In this document: positions 1 to 13,200 of the stretch, in pieces
Layout: each line of letters opens with the position of its first letter
How positions within the stretch are numbered: position 1 is the stretch's first letter
The notes under the pieces: generated by a model
What the model saw: the letters and a program-made list of their open reading frames with translations, nothing else
Told to the model about the DNA's origin: nothing
Database searches by the model: none
Made by a program: the position numbers and the translations under genes
Assembly (NCBI GenBank): GCA_035222895.1
Contig: JAVYIG010000593.1
Span: forward strand, 434,001 to 498,000
DNA: 64,000 bases
Direction of reading: 5' to 3'
Source of the DNA: Strongylocentrotus droebachiensis
Lineage: Eukaryota; Echinodermata; Echinoidea; Camarodonta; Strongylocentrotidae

Positions 1-540
1 TTTGGCTATGAAGAGATGCTATCTGATTCGTTTCAAAGATGAGCTCAATAATTTAAAGGCAAAATGGAGGCAAAAGGGTAAATGTTGAGGTTATTTTTTA
101 AAGCCAAAACATTCGAAATTGAACAGCACAAAATTAGAGCTCACAGTACCTATACTATCTGTCTTGGAATAAAATAAAATATTGAGTGAAGAATTTCTCA
201 AAAGTATGAAATAACTTTGCTTCTCTTGAGGCCAGAGTTCAACCAATCACATATCATATTTTGCAGCAAGCGCCATGATCACCTATAGCTGGCGGATCGA
301 TACTGGTGCTACAGAAGCCCTCATTATTACTACTCTTATTATTTCATGAATATGTTTTTAACGAAAGGTAGGTAAATTTCACTTTTGAAATGTGATAGAC
401 TGTAATTATAGTGCTGACTTCTTTTGTTGCAACATTTATTTATAACTCCCAATCCAATAAAATGGAACATGCACTAGTTTTTCTTGCAGAACTACTTCTT
501 TTGAAAGAGTCAGTGGACCTTTGCTACTGTATTGCGTTTT
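1..540. other. AT-rich DNA, no feature recognised
   Basis: No splice-supported exon, RNA gene or repeat with recognisable ends was seen here. Open frames are short and low in complexity. Confidence 0.5.
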
Positions 541-760
541 CCCTCCCCCTCCTTCCTTCCTTCCTTCCTTCCTCTCTCTCTCTCTCTCTGTTTTTCACTT
601 ACTATCTCCCCTCTTTCTTTTCTCCAATTTCCCTATCTTTCTTTCACTCCTGTCTCTCCATTCTCTTCTATCCTTTTCTCCCTCCCCATCTCTCTTTCCT
701 CATTCTCTCTCCTCCCCCTCTCACCCACTCTCCTTCCTCTATCTGGATAGCATGCTTTTC
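541..760. repeat. Pyrimidine-rich low-complexity tract
   Basis: Runs of TTCC and TC followed by mixed CT-rich sequence on the plus strand. The long open frames across it (Ser/Leu/Pro/Phe-rich) appear in all three forward frames, as expected from a strand-biased pyrimidine tract rather than coding sequence. Confidence 0.85.
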
Positions 761-2975
761 AGCCTCATATCTCCAAAGCATCAATTATTATATGCCACTC
801 TAAAAGATATTACATTAACAATGCACCTAGGGGAAAGCTTTTAAATGTAATATGGATGGGATATTCATGCTAATTTTGTACCACACTAAAAAAAATGTTT
901 GTTGTAGAACTATACACATTATCTTTACCCTCTGTGCGATAATAAAGGCAATTTCCATCAGCGTCATGTACACTGGCAAACACAATCAAATAGATAAGCC
1001 TCATTTAATCCAAAGTGTCAATTATTCATCTTTCTGCTTGTTTTCAGCTTCGCGCATCCTGACACATAGCTTAAAGCTAGAATGATAAACATGAACTCAT
1101 AAATATGCTATCCTTGATTCATGAGAAAGGACTATCTCTCAAATGAATCACCTAATGAGTTAACAAATATATTATCAATGGTGACTTTTTCATCACAATT
1201 AAAACAAGGTAATTTCAAGGACTGGTAATGCAAGAAAAAATATTGTCAAATGAATTAAACAAACTTTAGTTTATACAGTGAATGTTAGAAACTAGAAAAC
1301 TAATGATTGTGTGCAAAATTATTTCTATACAAAATGTATAATAGCTGAGCAATAAGATGAGGGAATGTGTACAGTAAATGAGAATTGGACTATTCTAAGA
1401 ATATCATGTTCATTCACGTTTTGATTTTGATTTTTGATTCCATAAACAAAATTACTGAACAATTTCTGTATTAAGTAAGCACAGGCACTTTCGAAGCGAG
1501 TATAGTGGAAATAGGCATTTGTAAAAAATAATGCTACAACTGAAGTGCCTTTCTTCATGTTACTGAATAGACACTGCTAATCACAGAGGCAAATTTCACT
1601 TTCTACAAATCCATGCGACCACAATAACACCCACCACGATGACGATTCTAATAGGGACAACATGATCATTCAATCATGGCGCTAAACGGATGGAAGCGGG
1701 TATATAGACTGGACTTTCACAGGCAGGCAGGCGGGTAGGCCGGCCGGCCATGCTAGCCTATAGGCTTCAGGTCAAGGTCTTAGTGGTGTATGAAGTCATA
1801 AGTAATTAACTAGAGTGAGTGGAAAAAAATTAAAAAGAGCTCATCATAATACTTGACCACTTCCATGTTTGATACAGTACCTACCCCCTGCAGGCAGGCT
1901 CACCTCTATTGTAAATCCCTCACTAGGCCCTTTTATATCCTCATGATAAGCAACAGTCGATTAAAGGCAAGCACAACAGGTCCTATGCCCCCTTTTAAAA
2001 CTATATGCTGTATATCCTCAGTACACAAAAGAAAAATGTGCCACCCTTTAAAAGTTAAAACAAAAAAGCACCTGGAAAATGGGCTCTTTTGATTAATTTT
2101 TTTCTTTTTGCTTGTCACAACAAAGAGTGTTGAAGTAAAAAAGCACCTGAAACATGTGATAATCCCTTTTTTCTATCGTGCCCCTGTATCACATCATGGA
2201 AGATAAAATCATCTGTTCAGAGGCGAAGGGTACTGACTCTGTGTTAAAATATGAAAGCTTTTTTGTTGTTGATAGGCTTGAAATGTTAGAAATTCTGAAG
2301 TCTTTCTTTGTTACATTTTAAAGAGATACATGAAAACATGCAAGATATTTAGTTTAAATGGACATATTTTTGGTTGGTCAAGTACTACATTTGCAAGAAA
2401 TGTTATCTTTTAAAATTCCCTTTAATATCATTGTGTATCACTTGACCCTATATACCATTAAAAAATAGAGCAAAAATATTAGGTGATTCTCTTTCCTCAC
2501 ATGTGGAATTCAAAACATTTTCATCAAAATTAAAAGGGGAGGGAAGTTGGTGAATTTGAACATATGAAAAATATTTCTGTTGCTCACACTTTCCAATGTA
2601 TAAACGTATCAATGTAAAGGGAAAAAAAGTTGGTAAATTTTTCTTTGTACATAAAAAAAGTTATTTCTTTCTACTTATTAAACTTTTTTATACATGTGTA
2701 TTTCTTTCTGACAATCTAATAGCTAATCATGCACGATTCAATAATCGAAGGAGAGTGAAAACAGAATATTTACCTTAACAATCATAGAGTTTCATAGGCA
2801 CTATGACCTTATATGGTCAAATGCGTAATGGGCAATGTTTATGTTCATGATCGAGGAAGTGACGTTGTGTTATAGGTTTCGTAAAACATGGCAGTTACAT
2901 TAGAGGTCATAATCTTTGACTTTACTCATTTCATGGGTACTCTTACCAAGAACTACGGTCGATACTATAGAGGCA
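761..2975. other. AT-rich DNA, no feature recognised
   Basis: Only short chance open frames. A small GC-rich palindromic patch with repeated GGCAGGCAGGCGGG-type sequence lies near 1720-1750. No gene or bounded repeat can be supported. Confidence 0.4.
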
Positions 2976-3006
2976 GGTGGGGTGGGGTGGGGTGGGTGGG
3001 GTGGGG
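2976..3006 (+). repeat. GGGGT tandem repeat, possible G-quadruplex
   Basis: Six closely spaced runs of three or four G separated by single T residues on the plus strand. This matches the general G-quadruplex pattern (four or more G-runs with very short loops). Folding is inferred from the pattern only. Confidence 0.8.
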
Positions 3007-4000
3007 AAGAAGAACTTATACCGGATAAACCAACACGCAATTACATCCTATGTAAGGTCAGCCAAACTTAAACAAAAACACATTCTAAATTTGTTCTAAA
3101 AGTTACCCGTACTAACTTCTTTCGTAGAGTTGAAAAATGCATGCAAAAAAACATCAGGAAGTGTACATAAATATAATATTGTGAAAATCATATTTTCTTT
3201 TTTCCTTATTTAATTGTCTCTTCGTACATATACAAAATATTCGGGAATACAAAAATTTCATGTGGGGGTCAAAAATGTGTAATACAGTGCTGTTTTCATC
3301 AATTCAAACCATCAATCCATAAAGTTGTACATCATTTTCTCTGCTTTATTTAACATTTATTTTTGATTAGTGAATTCTTAAAATTACAGGATGTAAAGAA
3401 GGGGGGAGGGCCATTTGAACTGGATATGATTTGGCAAAACCAACACAAATTTTTTGTTTAATGATGTAAAGTGTAATACGCTTCATATTTCTGTGTCTTA
3501 ATGTACAGTTAACACCTACGTTTCTCTTACCCCTTTGTAAATTCAAGGTTTTTTGAGTTTTTCATAGCTCAAGAATTAAAGGTGGACTGGTTGAAGGCCT
3601 TTGTTGAATACCTTTAGATGTAAGCTTAAATATGTCACATTCACATAAAACATAAATTGGGACAAATCAATTTTTCACATACTTAAAAAATCACTAAATT
3701 TGGCAAGGGTATGAATAATTTAGTTGTTAACTGTAGGACCTTTGTTGTGTGGGAAGTAGCCATTCATTTACATGTGAAAAAAACAGCAATTTTTGTGGCG
3801 CTTTTGTGCATAACTAAATGAGCCTTTAGTCCTGAGCCCTGAATATTGGCCCGATCAATTTCTAATTTCTAGTATAGGTCTAGTCTAAGTATAGGGTGCA
3901 AATCATGTGTATTGGATCCCTGTATGGGTTGAGCTAGCCCTGAATATTGTCAACCGGCCGGTAGATAACATTCTACGGCTGAGACTAAATTCTAAGTTTG
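3007..4000. other. AT-rich DNA, no feature recognised
   Basis: No coding or repeat boundaries seen. Confidence 0.4.
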
Positions 4001-4057
4001 GAGCCAAAAAGGCATTTAGTTATATACTTTTACACAGAGTTAATGCCCTTCTGGCTC
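4001..4057. repeat. Short hairpin element, GAGCC...GGCTC family, copy 1
   Basis: The 57 bp form an imperfect inverted repeat. The left arm reads GAGCCAAAAAGGCATTTA; the right arm reads TTAATGCCCTTCTGGCTC. The same arms recur near 5446, 17014, 21545, 22137 and 52557, so this is a dispersed family rather than a chance hairpin. Its class is unknown; it could be a very small MITE or a conserved structured RNA motif. Confidence 0.55.
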
Positions 4058-4376
4058 TCAACAGAACCCCTTCTGTGCCACTAAATAATTTATAAAGTAT
4101 GATGATCATGAATCAAATGTTAAATTACATTTTCCTCTTTAAATTGACAACTATGTAATTAGAAGAGATTATCTTTGATAGAATAAACATCCACTCCTGG
4201 TCGGCACAGTTGTTTTGATTTCCTATGACGGATGCAATCATCAGGTGTCGTGCCAAAAATAATTTTGACATCATCCAGTTTTGGAAATGATGATGTGTGC
4301 TCCGTAAGTCTGGTATCAGCATGGGGTTCATTATCAAAGCACATTTTTCATAGTCACCTCAGAGTTGGTATTAACA

Positions 4377-4400
4377 GGGGGGGGTGGGGGGGGGGGGGAG
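4377..4400 (+). repeat. Poly-G tract
   Basis: An almost pure G run, broken by one T, immediately before a SINE-like sequence. Possibly slippage-prone. Confidence 0.9.
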
Positions 4401-4404
4401 TTGA

Positions 4405-4650
4405 AGTGTGGTAGTCTATACACTTGACTGGGTATGCAAAAGTTGTGGGTTGAAGCCACAACATGGCACTTATGTCCTTGAGAAAGGCATTTTATCTAAA
4501 TTGCTCCTCTTCACCCAGGTGCTAAATGTGTTCCCAGTAGGATGCAAAGCTCAATGTCATTGGATTAGCATGTGTACACCGGTAAAAAGGCGACTAGCTG
4601 GAATGCTTCCCAGGGAGTGGAGAATGTACACTGTAACATGTAAAATAGTA
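4405..4650 (+). mobile_element. tRNA-derived SINE, family 1
   Basis: The head has a degenerate tRNA-like B box (GTTGTGGGTTGAAGCCAC, about 4441-4459). It is followed by a body containing CCTTGAGAAAGGCATTTTAT and CTTCACCCAGGTGCTAAATG. The same head and the CACCCAGGTG(C/T)TAAAT body motif occur in reverse at about 34735-34990, which supports a SINE family. The A box is poor and no clear simple tail or target duplication was seen, so this copy is old or truncated. Confidence 0.6.
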
Positions 4651-4659
4651 ATTGAATCC

Positions 4660-6056
4660 ATTTAACAGGGCAATAATACTGTAAGCTCTGTGTTTGGTTC
4701 TAGCTTTATAAGAAACAGTTATTATCAAAAGTATTCTGGAAGATCTCTCAGCAACTGAATACAAAACTTATCAACCAACCTGGTCAAAGTGCAGAGAGGA
4801 CGAAAGCTCCATCATACAAACTGCTGTGAAAATACTACGTCTTCATCATCGTTTCAATACAAGTGATAAACTTTCAAAAAGGAAACTACAATCAGCATCT
4901 AATCCCACAGCATTTCAGCTAACAAATACTATCACTTGGTTTCTGAATGCAGAGAGTACCTAATGGCCAGTACACAAACTGTGCTGGAAAAAAAATAACA
5001 GCTGAACTCAAAGGAGAAAAGAAACATACAAAATGGTTTACCTCACAACATCTCAGCTCAAGTATACAACAAGCGATATGCCACATCTGAAATCAAGAGA
5101 GGATCACAGATGCATTATACACAAAGCTTTGGAATAAAAGAGGAAAGCCCAATAAGAGTAGGTGTGATATGACTAATCAAGATACTGAACTAGAATCATC
5201 AATTACAAGAAATGATCAGATCATATGGTTGGTCAAAAAGAAGAAAATAAATTCTCACCTTCAAATGTAACAGCATAATAGAAGAACAGCTTTGGCACAA
5301 TGGATTATCTGCTGGACATCTGTAGAAGGAGATATAAACATGAGAAATAGATTATAATAAACAGTGAATCACATGAATCAACAATGAAAAATATATATCT
5401 CTTATATATCTAATCAATGATGGAGAAGAATGTGTCTGTTTGAAACTAGAAGGGCATTAATCCTGTTTGAAAGTGTATGAGTTGATGCCCTGTATAGTCA
5501 TCTACCAACTATTCATTTTTCAAAAAGTAAAAATTCTCATAGAATTGTAAAAAACTTCCAATTCAATGGAAGAAAATGCAGTCTTAAAAATATCAAGATA
5601 CTTATTAATGGATACAGGGAAAAGGAAATTGCATGGATGCCATTATGTCCTCCACTGAAGTTTCAATGGAAAGAGGATGCTTTGTCACTATGATACCACC
5701 AAAAGAACATGGAATAGTTGACCAGAAGGTCCCATAAAGCCTCACATACAACGATACAAATGCAGGTACCATGCTATTTATAAAACTCTATTACAAGAAT
5801 GTAATAAGAGAATGTAATCATATCGCACATTTTATATCAAAATCACTTGATATCACCAACATATAGTATACTTGACCAAGACTGGCTTGAATTTCAAGGA
5901 AGAGTAAACTGGTCAAGGCCATTAATTTTTCGCTTTATGTGAATCCCTCTGAAATAAAATGGTCAGCCGTTGCATCAATGCCAATATCATCAACATATTC
6001 ATCATTTATGGTTTCTCAACTTATAAATGAAACCATCAACAAGTACTAGACCCGAC
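4660..6056. other. AT-rich DNA with one hairpin-family copy
   Basis: No gene supported. A stretch at 4740-4960 is open for some length in one forward frame but has no start, splice context or recognised domain. The hairpin copy at 5446-5498 is listed separately. Confidence 0.35.
5446..5498. repeat. Short hairpin element, copy 2
   Basis: AGAAGGGCATTAA on the left and GTTGATGCCCTGTATAG on the right flank a short spacer containing AAAGTGTATGAG. Arm order, spacing and spacer resemble the copies at 4001 and 17014. The right arm is degraded. Confidence 0.4.
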
Positions 6057-6128
6057 CGATACAGATATATATTTGCTCCTATCAGTTCACTGACTGGAGC
6101 AAATATCTTTTTCTTGGAATCTGTATCG
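6057..6128. repeat. Isolated inverted repeat (hairpin)
   Basis: Two nested complementary pairs: CGATACAGAT with ATCTGTATCG at the outside, and ATTTGCTCC with GGAGCAAAT inside, around a loop holding CAGTTCACTG. Function unknown; it could be a minimal MITE or an RNA hairpin. Confidence 0.6.
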
Positions 6129-8781
6129 AAAACCAATTTTAATTATCATTATAGCAACAATAAATGTCATTTTAATTAAGATCAATATCATACACTTGAT
6201 CGACACTTATTGACACTTAAAGGAAAATCTAATTGGTCCAGTGGCAATGTGTTTATTATTTGAATTTTGCATCTTTCTAGGAAATCTTAAATAAAATAAC
6301 TGTATTTAGTTGTCACGGTAACAACTACATTCCTTCAACTTTTATGTCAGTTCAATCAATCCTGTATTATTTAGTTCTCTCCTCTTTAGAAAAAGTAGGA
6401 GTAATTTCTCAATTGGTCTTCATGAAAGGTCATTCCCACTTTTCCTCAAGCACACACAAATGGAAAGTGGTCATCCTGACGATTTCTTTCTAAAAAAGGA
6501 CAAGATATAACTAATCTAATGCATATCCCTTTTTTTTTTGGTTATAGCTCACCAATCAGTAATCATAATACAAGAGCTAATATGTTGAGATTGACTGCTG
6601 TGAAAACCTACTTACTGACCTCTTCAAATAACTTGTAATTACTTTTGATAATCATGAAACCAGAGTACCTCTTTATAATAAACTAACTCCACTTTTCATC
6701 TTCCATCTTCCCTTTCTGGAGATTCTTCATTTTGTGAAGAGTCATGTCACCTATTGTTTCCTGAAACAGACTGTGACAAAGTGGCTGTTCTTGACATGTG
6801 CGCCTCATAACATGATCATCATCATCACCTTTTTTGTTTCCATGGAAACAGGATCTATGGTATTAAACAACATTATCTCACGTAGACGGAATATTTACTT
6901 GAGCTGTGCAGAACCTCACATAACTTCAAGAGTTTATAGCTCAAATAAAGTTGTGTGGCTGTGAATTAATTATGGCCATTAAATTGCCAGAAATTCAATT
7001 TCATTTATTTATTTTGAAAACTGAGATAATTCTCTCTTTACTAACTCACCCTCTCTCTCCTTTTCCTACTTCCCTTTCAAGCCTAATTTGGGATGAATAC
7101 ATTTTTTCCTGTTCTAATGTAATAATCCTACCATTTTATTATGAGGAATTATTTTGTTTATGTTTTACGCTGTTTGTAATCAATTAAGTTCATGTACTTT
7201 TTTATTGTAAAATCATTATTTTCAATTCAGCCTTCAAGCTGCAATGATGATTATTGAATAAGTGCCATTGTTATTATCTTTCCAAGACTATATATATGTT
7301 TCTCTATCTCAATATTATAAAGATTTTTGGTACATCATCTTCATTTACCTTGGAACTTATGAAGCCTTTTGTATAGAAACTGTATCAATAGTGAGTCAAC
7401 ACGTAGTATTATCTATTTGCTCCTGGGGGACAGTGCTTGTTACCACCCCTGTCAACCCCTAGGCAATGTATGCCATTTTGTTCACTTATTCATCACATAG
7501 GATTAAAGAATGCTGTGTATCTATTGATCCCTATGGGTAAATGCCACTGATTAACTGCCCCTCAACTTGCCCTTCCCCAAATCAATTTTTCATCAGTACT
7601 TCATAGGTATTAGATTGTAATAGATATAAGCGCTTCACTTGCCCCCCCCCCTCCCTCCCCCTTTACATCCCTCCTTGAATACTCGTTTCTAATGTGGTAA
7701 CTGTGTACATCATTTATCTATACCTCCAGGTGGAATGCCTAGGATACCTGCCCCTGCACACCGGCCTGCACCTGCCCTCATCAAACTCCAGTTTTCTCTC
7801 ATACTTAAATGCAGCTAAGTGTAATAGATAACGCACTTCAAGCTCCCGGCCTCCCATTCCTGAAGCATACTCTACAAACCTGTGATTTGTCAGTGTACCG
7901 CATATTAATTTGTCACAGAGTAACAGTGAACAGCATCTAGCTATTCATTAAGTACAACTAGAAATGTTTTTTTAGCCTTCCCTTGCTCCCTTAAGCTTGG
8001 ATTGCCTAAATTGATGGCAAGACATTGCAGCAGATATGAGCACTTTATCCCCCCTCCCCCCTTGCGTGTAACAATGAATTTACAAATGGAATTTTACAAC
8101 TGGTATTCAAGCCCTCCCCTCCCTCCCTCCCTCTCTCCACCCCTACCATTCATTTTCCTCCAGTGCTTTGGTCATATCATACCCACTACCTTGTAACACA
8201 ATGCAGCGTTTCACAAGTACCCATGCTTCCCATGGGCTGGCGCTATACTCATATGACGCAAACGTAATGCATCACTTGAAATGTTCTACCTCATGAATAC
8301 AAGTTGCGTCGTTGATATCAACAACTGCCTTCTCGCAATCTATCCTCCGTTCCCTCCCAATTACATTCTGGATTTCTTTCTTTTTCTTACCCATTTCCAG
8401 CTACTGAGCACTTCATCACAGAGCTTGCCAGGGAACAACCAATCACAAACTAGATTGATATCATGAAACATATACGATGTAAAACCCTTCAGACTTGATT
8501 GAGATGTGAGATAATTAATAAATACTTCCATTTAAACGTGCAAATATATGTTGCAACTGCGTATAAAGCATATATAGCCATAAACGTAGCCAAACTTTTA
8601 AGCATTTAAACCTCATTTCCTGCATAATTGCGATCATTCTAGATGGAATTTACATTACCATTAATTCTTTATATGCAACACTAGTAATCTCCTTGTACCA
8701 CATTGTATCTAGCATGGAATAGATGTAACAAAGGCTTCTGGCTATGTAACTGTTCCAGTGCAAGATTTATCTATACCGGTG
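6129..8781. other. AT-rich DNA with C-rich tracts, no gene
   Basis: Contains pyrimidine tracts near 7640-7665, 8050-8062 and 8108-8142. A short Pro-rich open stretch near 7725-7800 has an acceptor-like CCTCCAG but no usable donor, so it is not called an exon. Confidence 0.35.
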
Positions 8782-8785
8782 TTAA

Positions 8786-10229
8786 AGTTGATACTCTAAG
8801 CAAATAAATGTCCCTTAATTTGTTACCTACGGCAAGTATATGTTATTTTTAAGTTTTTCAATTACTTAGTATATCACAAAAAAATTCTGTCTACTCGAAA
8901 TCCTCAATTGAAATGTCTAAAATATCCGCCTCTCTTTGCATAGAAAATCAGTCACGACGCTGGTCTACTATTTATGACCTCACGTCCGGGAGAGAGTATA
9001 TTCACGTACCCGGATGTTCCATAGCAAACATGTGCAGAGTGATACGATTTTCTGCATATTTTTGTTTCAAAAGCTGAAAAGTCTAATAAATCATAATTCT
9101 ATGTACAATTCTTTACCTTCCCCTAGTACTTCATAGTATTAATATCAATTCCCCTTTTAAAAATTATGACATATACATGCCAACGATGTGCTATTAGTCG
9201 ATATTTTCACCATGTAAATTTTGTTTTGGTGTTGAAATCGGCCCAGGCACGGAGTGAACAGTAGCTGTCTACCCATGCACAGTTCATTACCATACACTAC
9301 AGTGATCTCCCGATGGTTTCTTCTTCCTTTTCCCCATGTCTTTCGCCTTCCTTGGCCCTGAACATCCTTCATCTACCAATTCTGACACCGGTAGTCAGGA
9401 GCAAGTCTTTGTTAGTTGTTTTTCTTAGCTGGCAACGTCGCTTTCATTCTCTTGCAATTGCCGATAAACATAATAACTAGCGCACGTACGTTCCATCACA
9501 AGCAAGCAGCGCCTAGAGCAGCGGCTTGGTCTTACCTCCCGATTCTGCTCGCTCCACGAACGTTCATGCAAGAGCCGCATCACTCGCCAAAATATTATAG
9601 AGGAAGCGCGCTTGCATGATCTCGTTCAAGTTTGATATTTTACAACATAAAATGTTTAACTGGTACTGTATCCTTTTTTGAGGCAGTCACACACATCTAT
9701 GATAAGTACTATCATAGTTCTAGACCTATTCGTTTTACAAAACTGCTCATGTACATCTGATGATAATGCATCCGCCTATTCATAAGTGCACGATTTAACT
9801 TTAATTCCTAAGCAGTAAACTCGTCTTAAATCTCTACCAAATAGGTGAATATGAGGATATAAAAAGAAATCAGCGACTGAAAAATGTTGCTTCGTTATTC
9901 TTCATTCAAATGAAAACAGAAAATCCATCAAATATACTCCTTAACAATAACAAATCTAAGCTCTGACAGGATAGCATTTACGTAGGGATATCACTGCCAT
10001 TCACTCTCACTGAGCCCATGACTCCCGTTCGTGACGTCACGGATAGAGGCCCGATTCTACGTGCACTTCCGGGTTTCAGACTTAGATATTTTGGTAGAGT
10101 TTACTCGAATAAATTCATTATTCTAAACTTGTTTTGTCGGGTGGACACCATTTGGTGTTATTATGGGGGTTAAAAGCTTTCTATTTATGTAATTATCTCA
10201 GTATTTGGGATTGTCTTAGAGTATCAACT
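8786..10229 (+). mobile_element. TTAA-type DNA transposon, non-autonomous, copy A
   Basis: A 1444-bp element bounded by perfect 15-bp terminal inverted repeats (AGTTGATACTCTAAG at the left, its complement at the right). It is flanked on both sides by TTAA (8782-8785 and 10230-10233), the duplication made by Kolobok and piggyBac transposases. The AG start differs from the CC(C/T) start usual in piggyBac, so Kolobok-like is the better guess. No transposase is recognisable; the longest minus-strand frame inside (9157-9372) is basic and short. A nearly identical copy lies in reverse at 26700-28147, so movement by another element's transposase is likely. Confidence 0.85.
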
Positions 10230-10233
10230 TTAA

Positions 10234-13200
10234 AAAGAGGTGTTAATAAAGACCAGAAATATGACATTTTGTAAAGCCATTGTGTTGCAAAAGCAATTCT
10301 CCCGTCAATTTGTAGTGCCTAATGTTTTGTGAAAGATTGCACATATGGCACATGAGTGACAGCTAGTGCAGTGAGGCGAAGAAAGCGACCAAAGTGTTAA
10401 AGTGACATTTTTCATGTGAACATGGAAGTGAAGAGGCATGAATGAGTATTCCATCTGCTCCTCTTGATGAGAAGTACATGGTAACATGATTTCTACTCAA
10501 AATGAACACCAGTAGCTTTGATCTACATATGGCCTAATTTGTTAGCTCATATTCAATAGGATGGATTCACAATTAACAGCAACCGCACCGACAACCATGA
10601 CAGGTAACAATTTTCAGCTTGTGGGCCGACATCTTTCAACCAGTGTAGTGCAGCATAACGCTAGCCACCTATAATGTCCAAAGTGGTCCAAACTGTAAAT
10701 CCATTCAATGAGATTGATTATTATGATATCAGCAAACATTTTTATATTGAATTTGGATGTCAGAACCTACCCATCAAAAAAACTTGACTAACAAATTGGC
10801 CTGATTTTGGACAAAAATCAATAAAAACTGCAATTCTTAGGCCAAAGAGTGACCATCAGGGCACATTTTCACATGGAAAAGGCCCATTAAATCTCCTTTG
10901 CTGACAATAATCATTTGAAAAATTAACGCTGACCATAATAGTAAGTTTTGGACAAACGGTGGTCAAAATGACCAAAAGGTCATAAGTAGGGTCAATAAAA
11001 TTCAAACCTTCCTCACAAAAATTTCTGATTGAATGCCCTTATCTCCTAGGCTATATAACAATTTTTGTTGACTTTTGATTTTCCCATGATGCATCACATG
11101 AAATCAACTCAACACTGGTGTCACTAGATGGCGCTGTGGATTGCGAATCCACCGAACTCAACGTTCATTTCAACCATGAAGCAAAAACAAAAATATGATT
11201 CACTCATAACATTACATTCATGTTTATACAGTATATTGCTGATACATAAATCATATCAAACATATTCTCAATTTTTACATTATATAAGATCATGTAAATG
11301 TACTTTACAAATCAATTCTCTGCAAACAGTGCATTTACAATGTTGGCTTATATAAGACTTGCTACAAAGGTTTTACCATTTAAAGAATGGCTGAAACTCA
11401 CAAAATCCTGTTCCTGAAGTGTAATTCTGCAAATAGGCAAATATGCAAAACTGTAAATTTAGACGACAAAAATGCGAACAAGTCAATCCTACAACGAAGA
11501 TATCAAGAGAAGATAGGTATCAAAAGATGATGCGGTTACAATATTGTGAGTTGCTCGAATGGTCATCGATGTCAGATCCCGACAGCAAAGGCTTCAGCGC
11601 ATCGACCATGTGTAATCCTTTCATTAGCCGATAGTAGTGCATAGCTACAAATTTGAAATGCAAGCAAACTAGAACCCATTGAGAGTTGCATCCGTATTTG
11701 TGGGGTGTAATCTCTTTCACACGTACCCTGCCCTCTCTCTAACACATAGAGCCTGCTATGTTCATCTCTGCGCTGACTGACGCTGCCAATTTGATTGACC
11801 TGATTTTCATCATCGTCATTATGACTGAGCAGCGGCAGCAGCAAGTTCGCTGACCTTGGCAAATGTGGAGCAAACCAAACTGAACGATTCTGGCCAGTGG
11901 GTAGTAGTGGACGGACATTAGAGATGTTGTCCCCGCGTACCCCAGCCTTCGTAGAAAGTAACCCGATGCTATATCCCTTCAGCCCGTCACTGTTCTGCAA
12001 CTAGATCTATACATCACAAATTCAGCTACAAACAGTCCTGCGGTTTAGTTTTGATCGATACGGAATACTTCAGAGAAATTACCATATACATTTGTAATCT
12101 GAATTCCTACATTAGGAAATGAAATTATTTGAAGTCTGTAAATAAGTTGAAACTTTTTAATAAACCTTGTATTCATAAAGAGTGAAATTATTTTGGTTCT
12201 GGTAAAGCCAGAGTGAAGAAAAACATCTTTGTGATGGATAATAAAGCAATCTGAAGATCTATTAATTACAGAAATAAAGTCTCATGAATACAATTAATAC
12301 TCTAAATGTTTATTTAAGCCAATAAATATTTACCAAATGAGTATCTGTTTTCCTTTTTTGAAGAAAATATATATAAAACCTCAGTAATGAGCAAAGAAAA
12401 AAAAGCACATTTGTATCAATATTGTTATTTAATCCTTCATTATATTGTTTGCGTATAATTCCCATTATAACTTCATCCCTGCCACATGCATCAGCCATAT
12501 CACATGGCCTCTAACATTTAAACATTTTGGTAAATTATTTTATTTCAAAAATGGGGAAAATGAGGATTGGTTTGCATCAAAGGCACTGTGTTTATCATTG
12601 TAAACATATAAAGAGGTTTGATAGTCAAATGGTTTCAACAGTCGACTGATGATGTGAAGCCTATGGGAATGGGATATTGGGAATATACATAGGAATATTG
12701 CTATAAGAGTCCTGTGATTCATGGAGTGATTAAACGCCTCAACGTCAACACGCTTGCACGTATGTACGACTCGGTCACCGTAGGCAAGTGTAGTATGGAT
12801 TAATGTTCGTCTCATTTCAAACATCCATTAGGAATTAATCAGTGTAATCTATATATGGACCTACTACTGAATAGGTCTATGGTTAAAATGAGCTATTTCC
12901 ATACTAGATTGGCCATATTTGAATTTCAATGTCAATTTCACAAATTGCATCGTCATTTATGAATGGAAGCGCACACATGATTTCAATGATATAGGATGTA
13001 TTCTCATGAGATAAAGTACAGTATAGTACAGCTAGAAAGGCTAAACGTGAACATAATTATACAGGCAAATGTCACTTTGAAATTCAGTAAGACCCCATTC
13101 ACACTAAAGAAATCTAAAGCATGTTCATGTCGCAAGATTGCTCTTTACATCTGAAACAACCAACTAACTAAGGTCATAGATATCTATAATTAGCAACAAC

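Noticed and set aside
411-844. Overlapping Ser/Leu/Pro-rich open frames on the plus strand
   Set aside because: They come from a pyrimidine-only tract that is open in every forward frame.
7725-7815. Possible proline-rich exon
   Set aside because: An acceptor-like CCTCCAG is present but no usable donor follows and the frame stops soon after; no partner exon was found.
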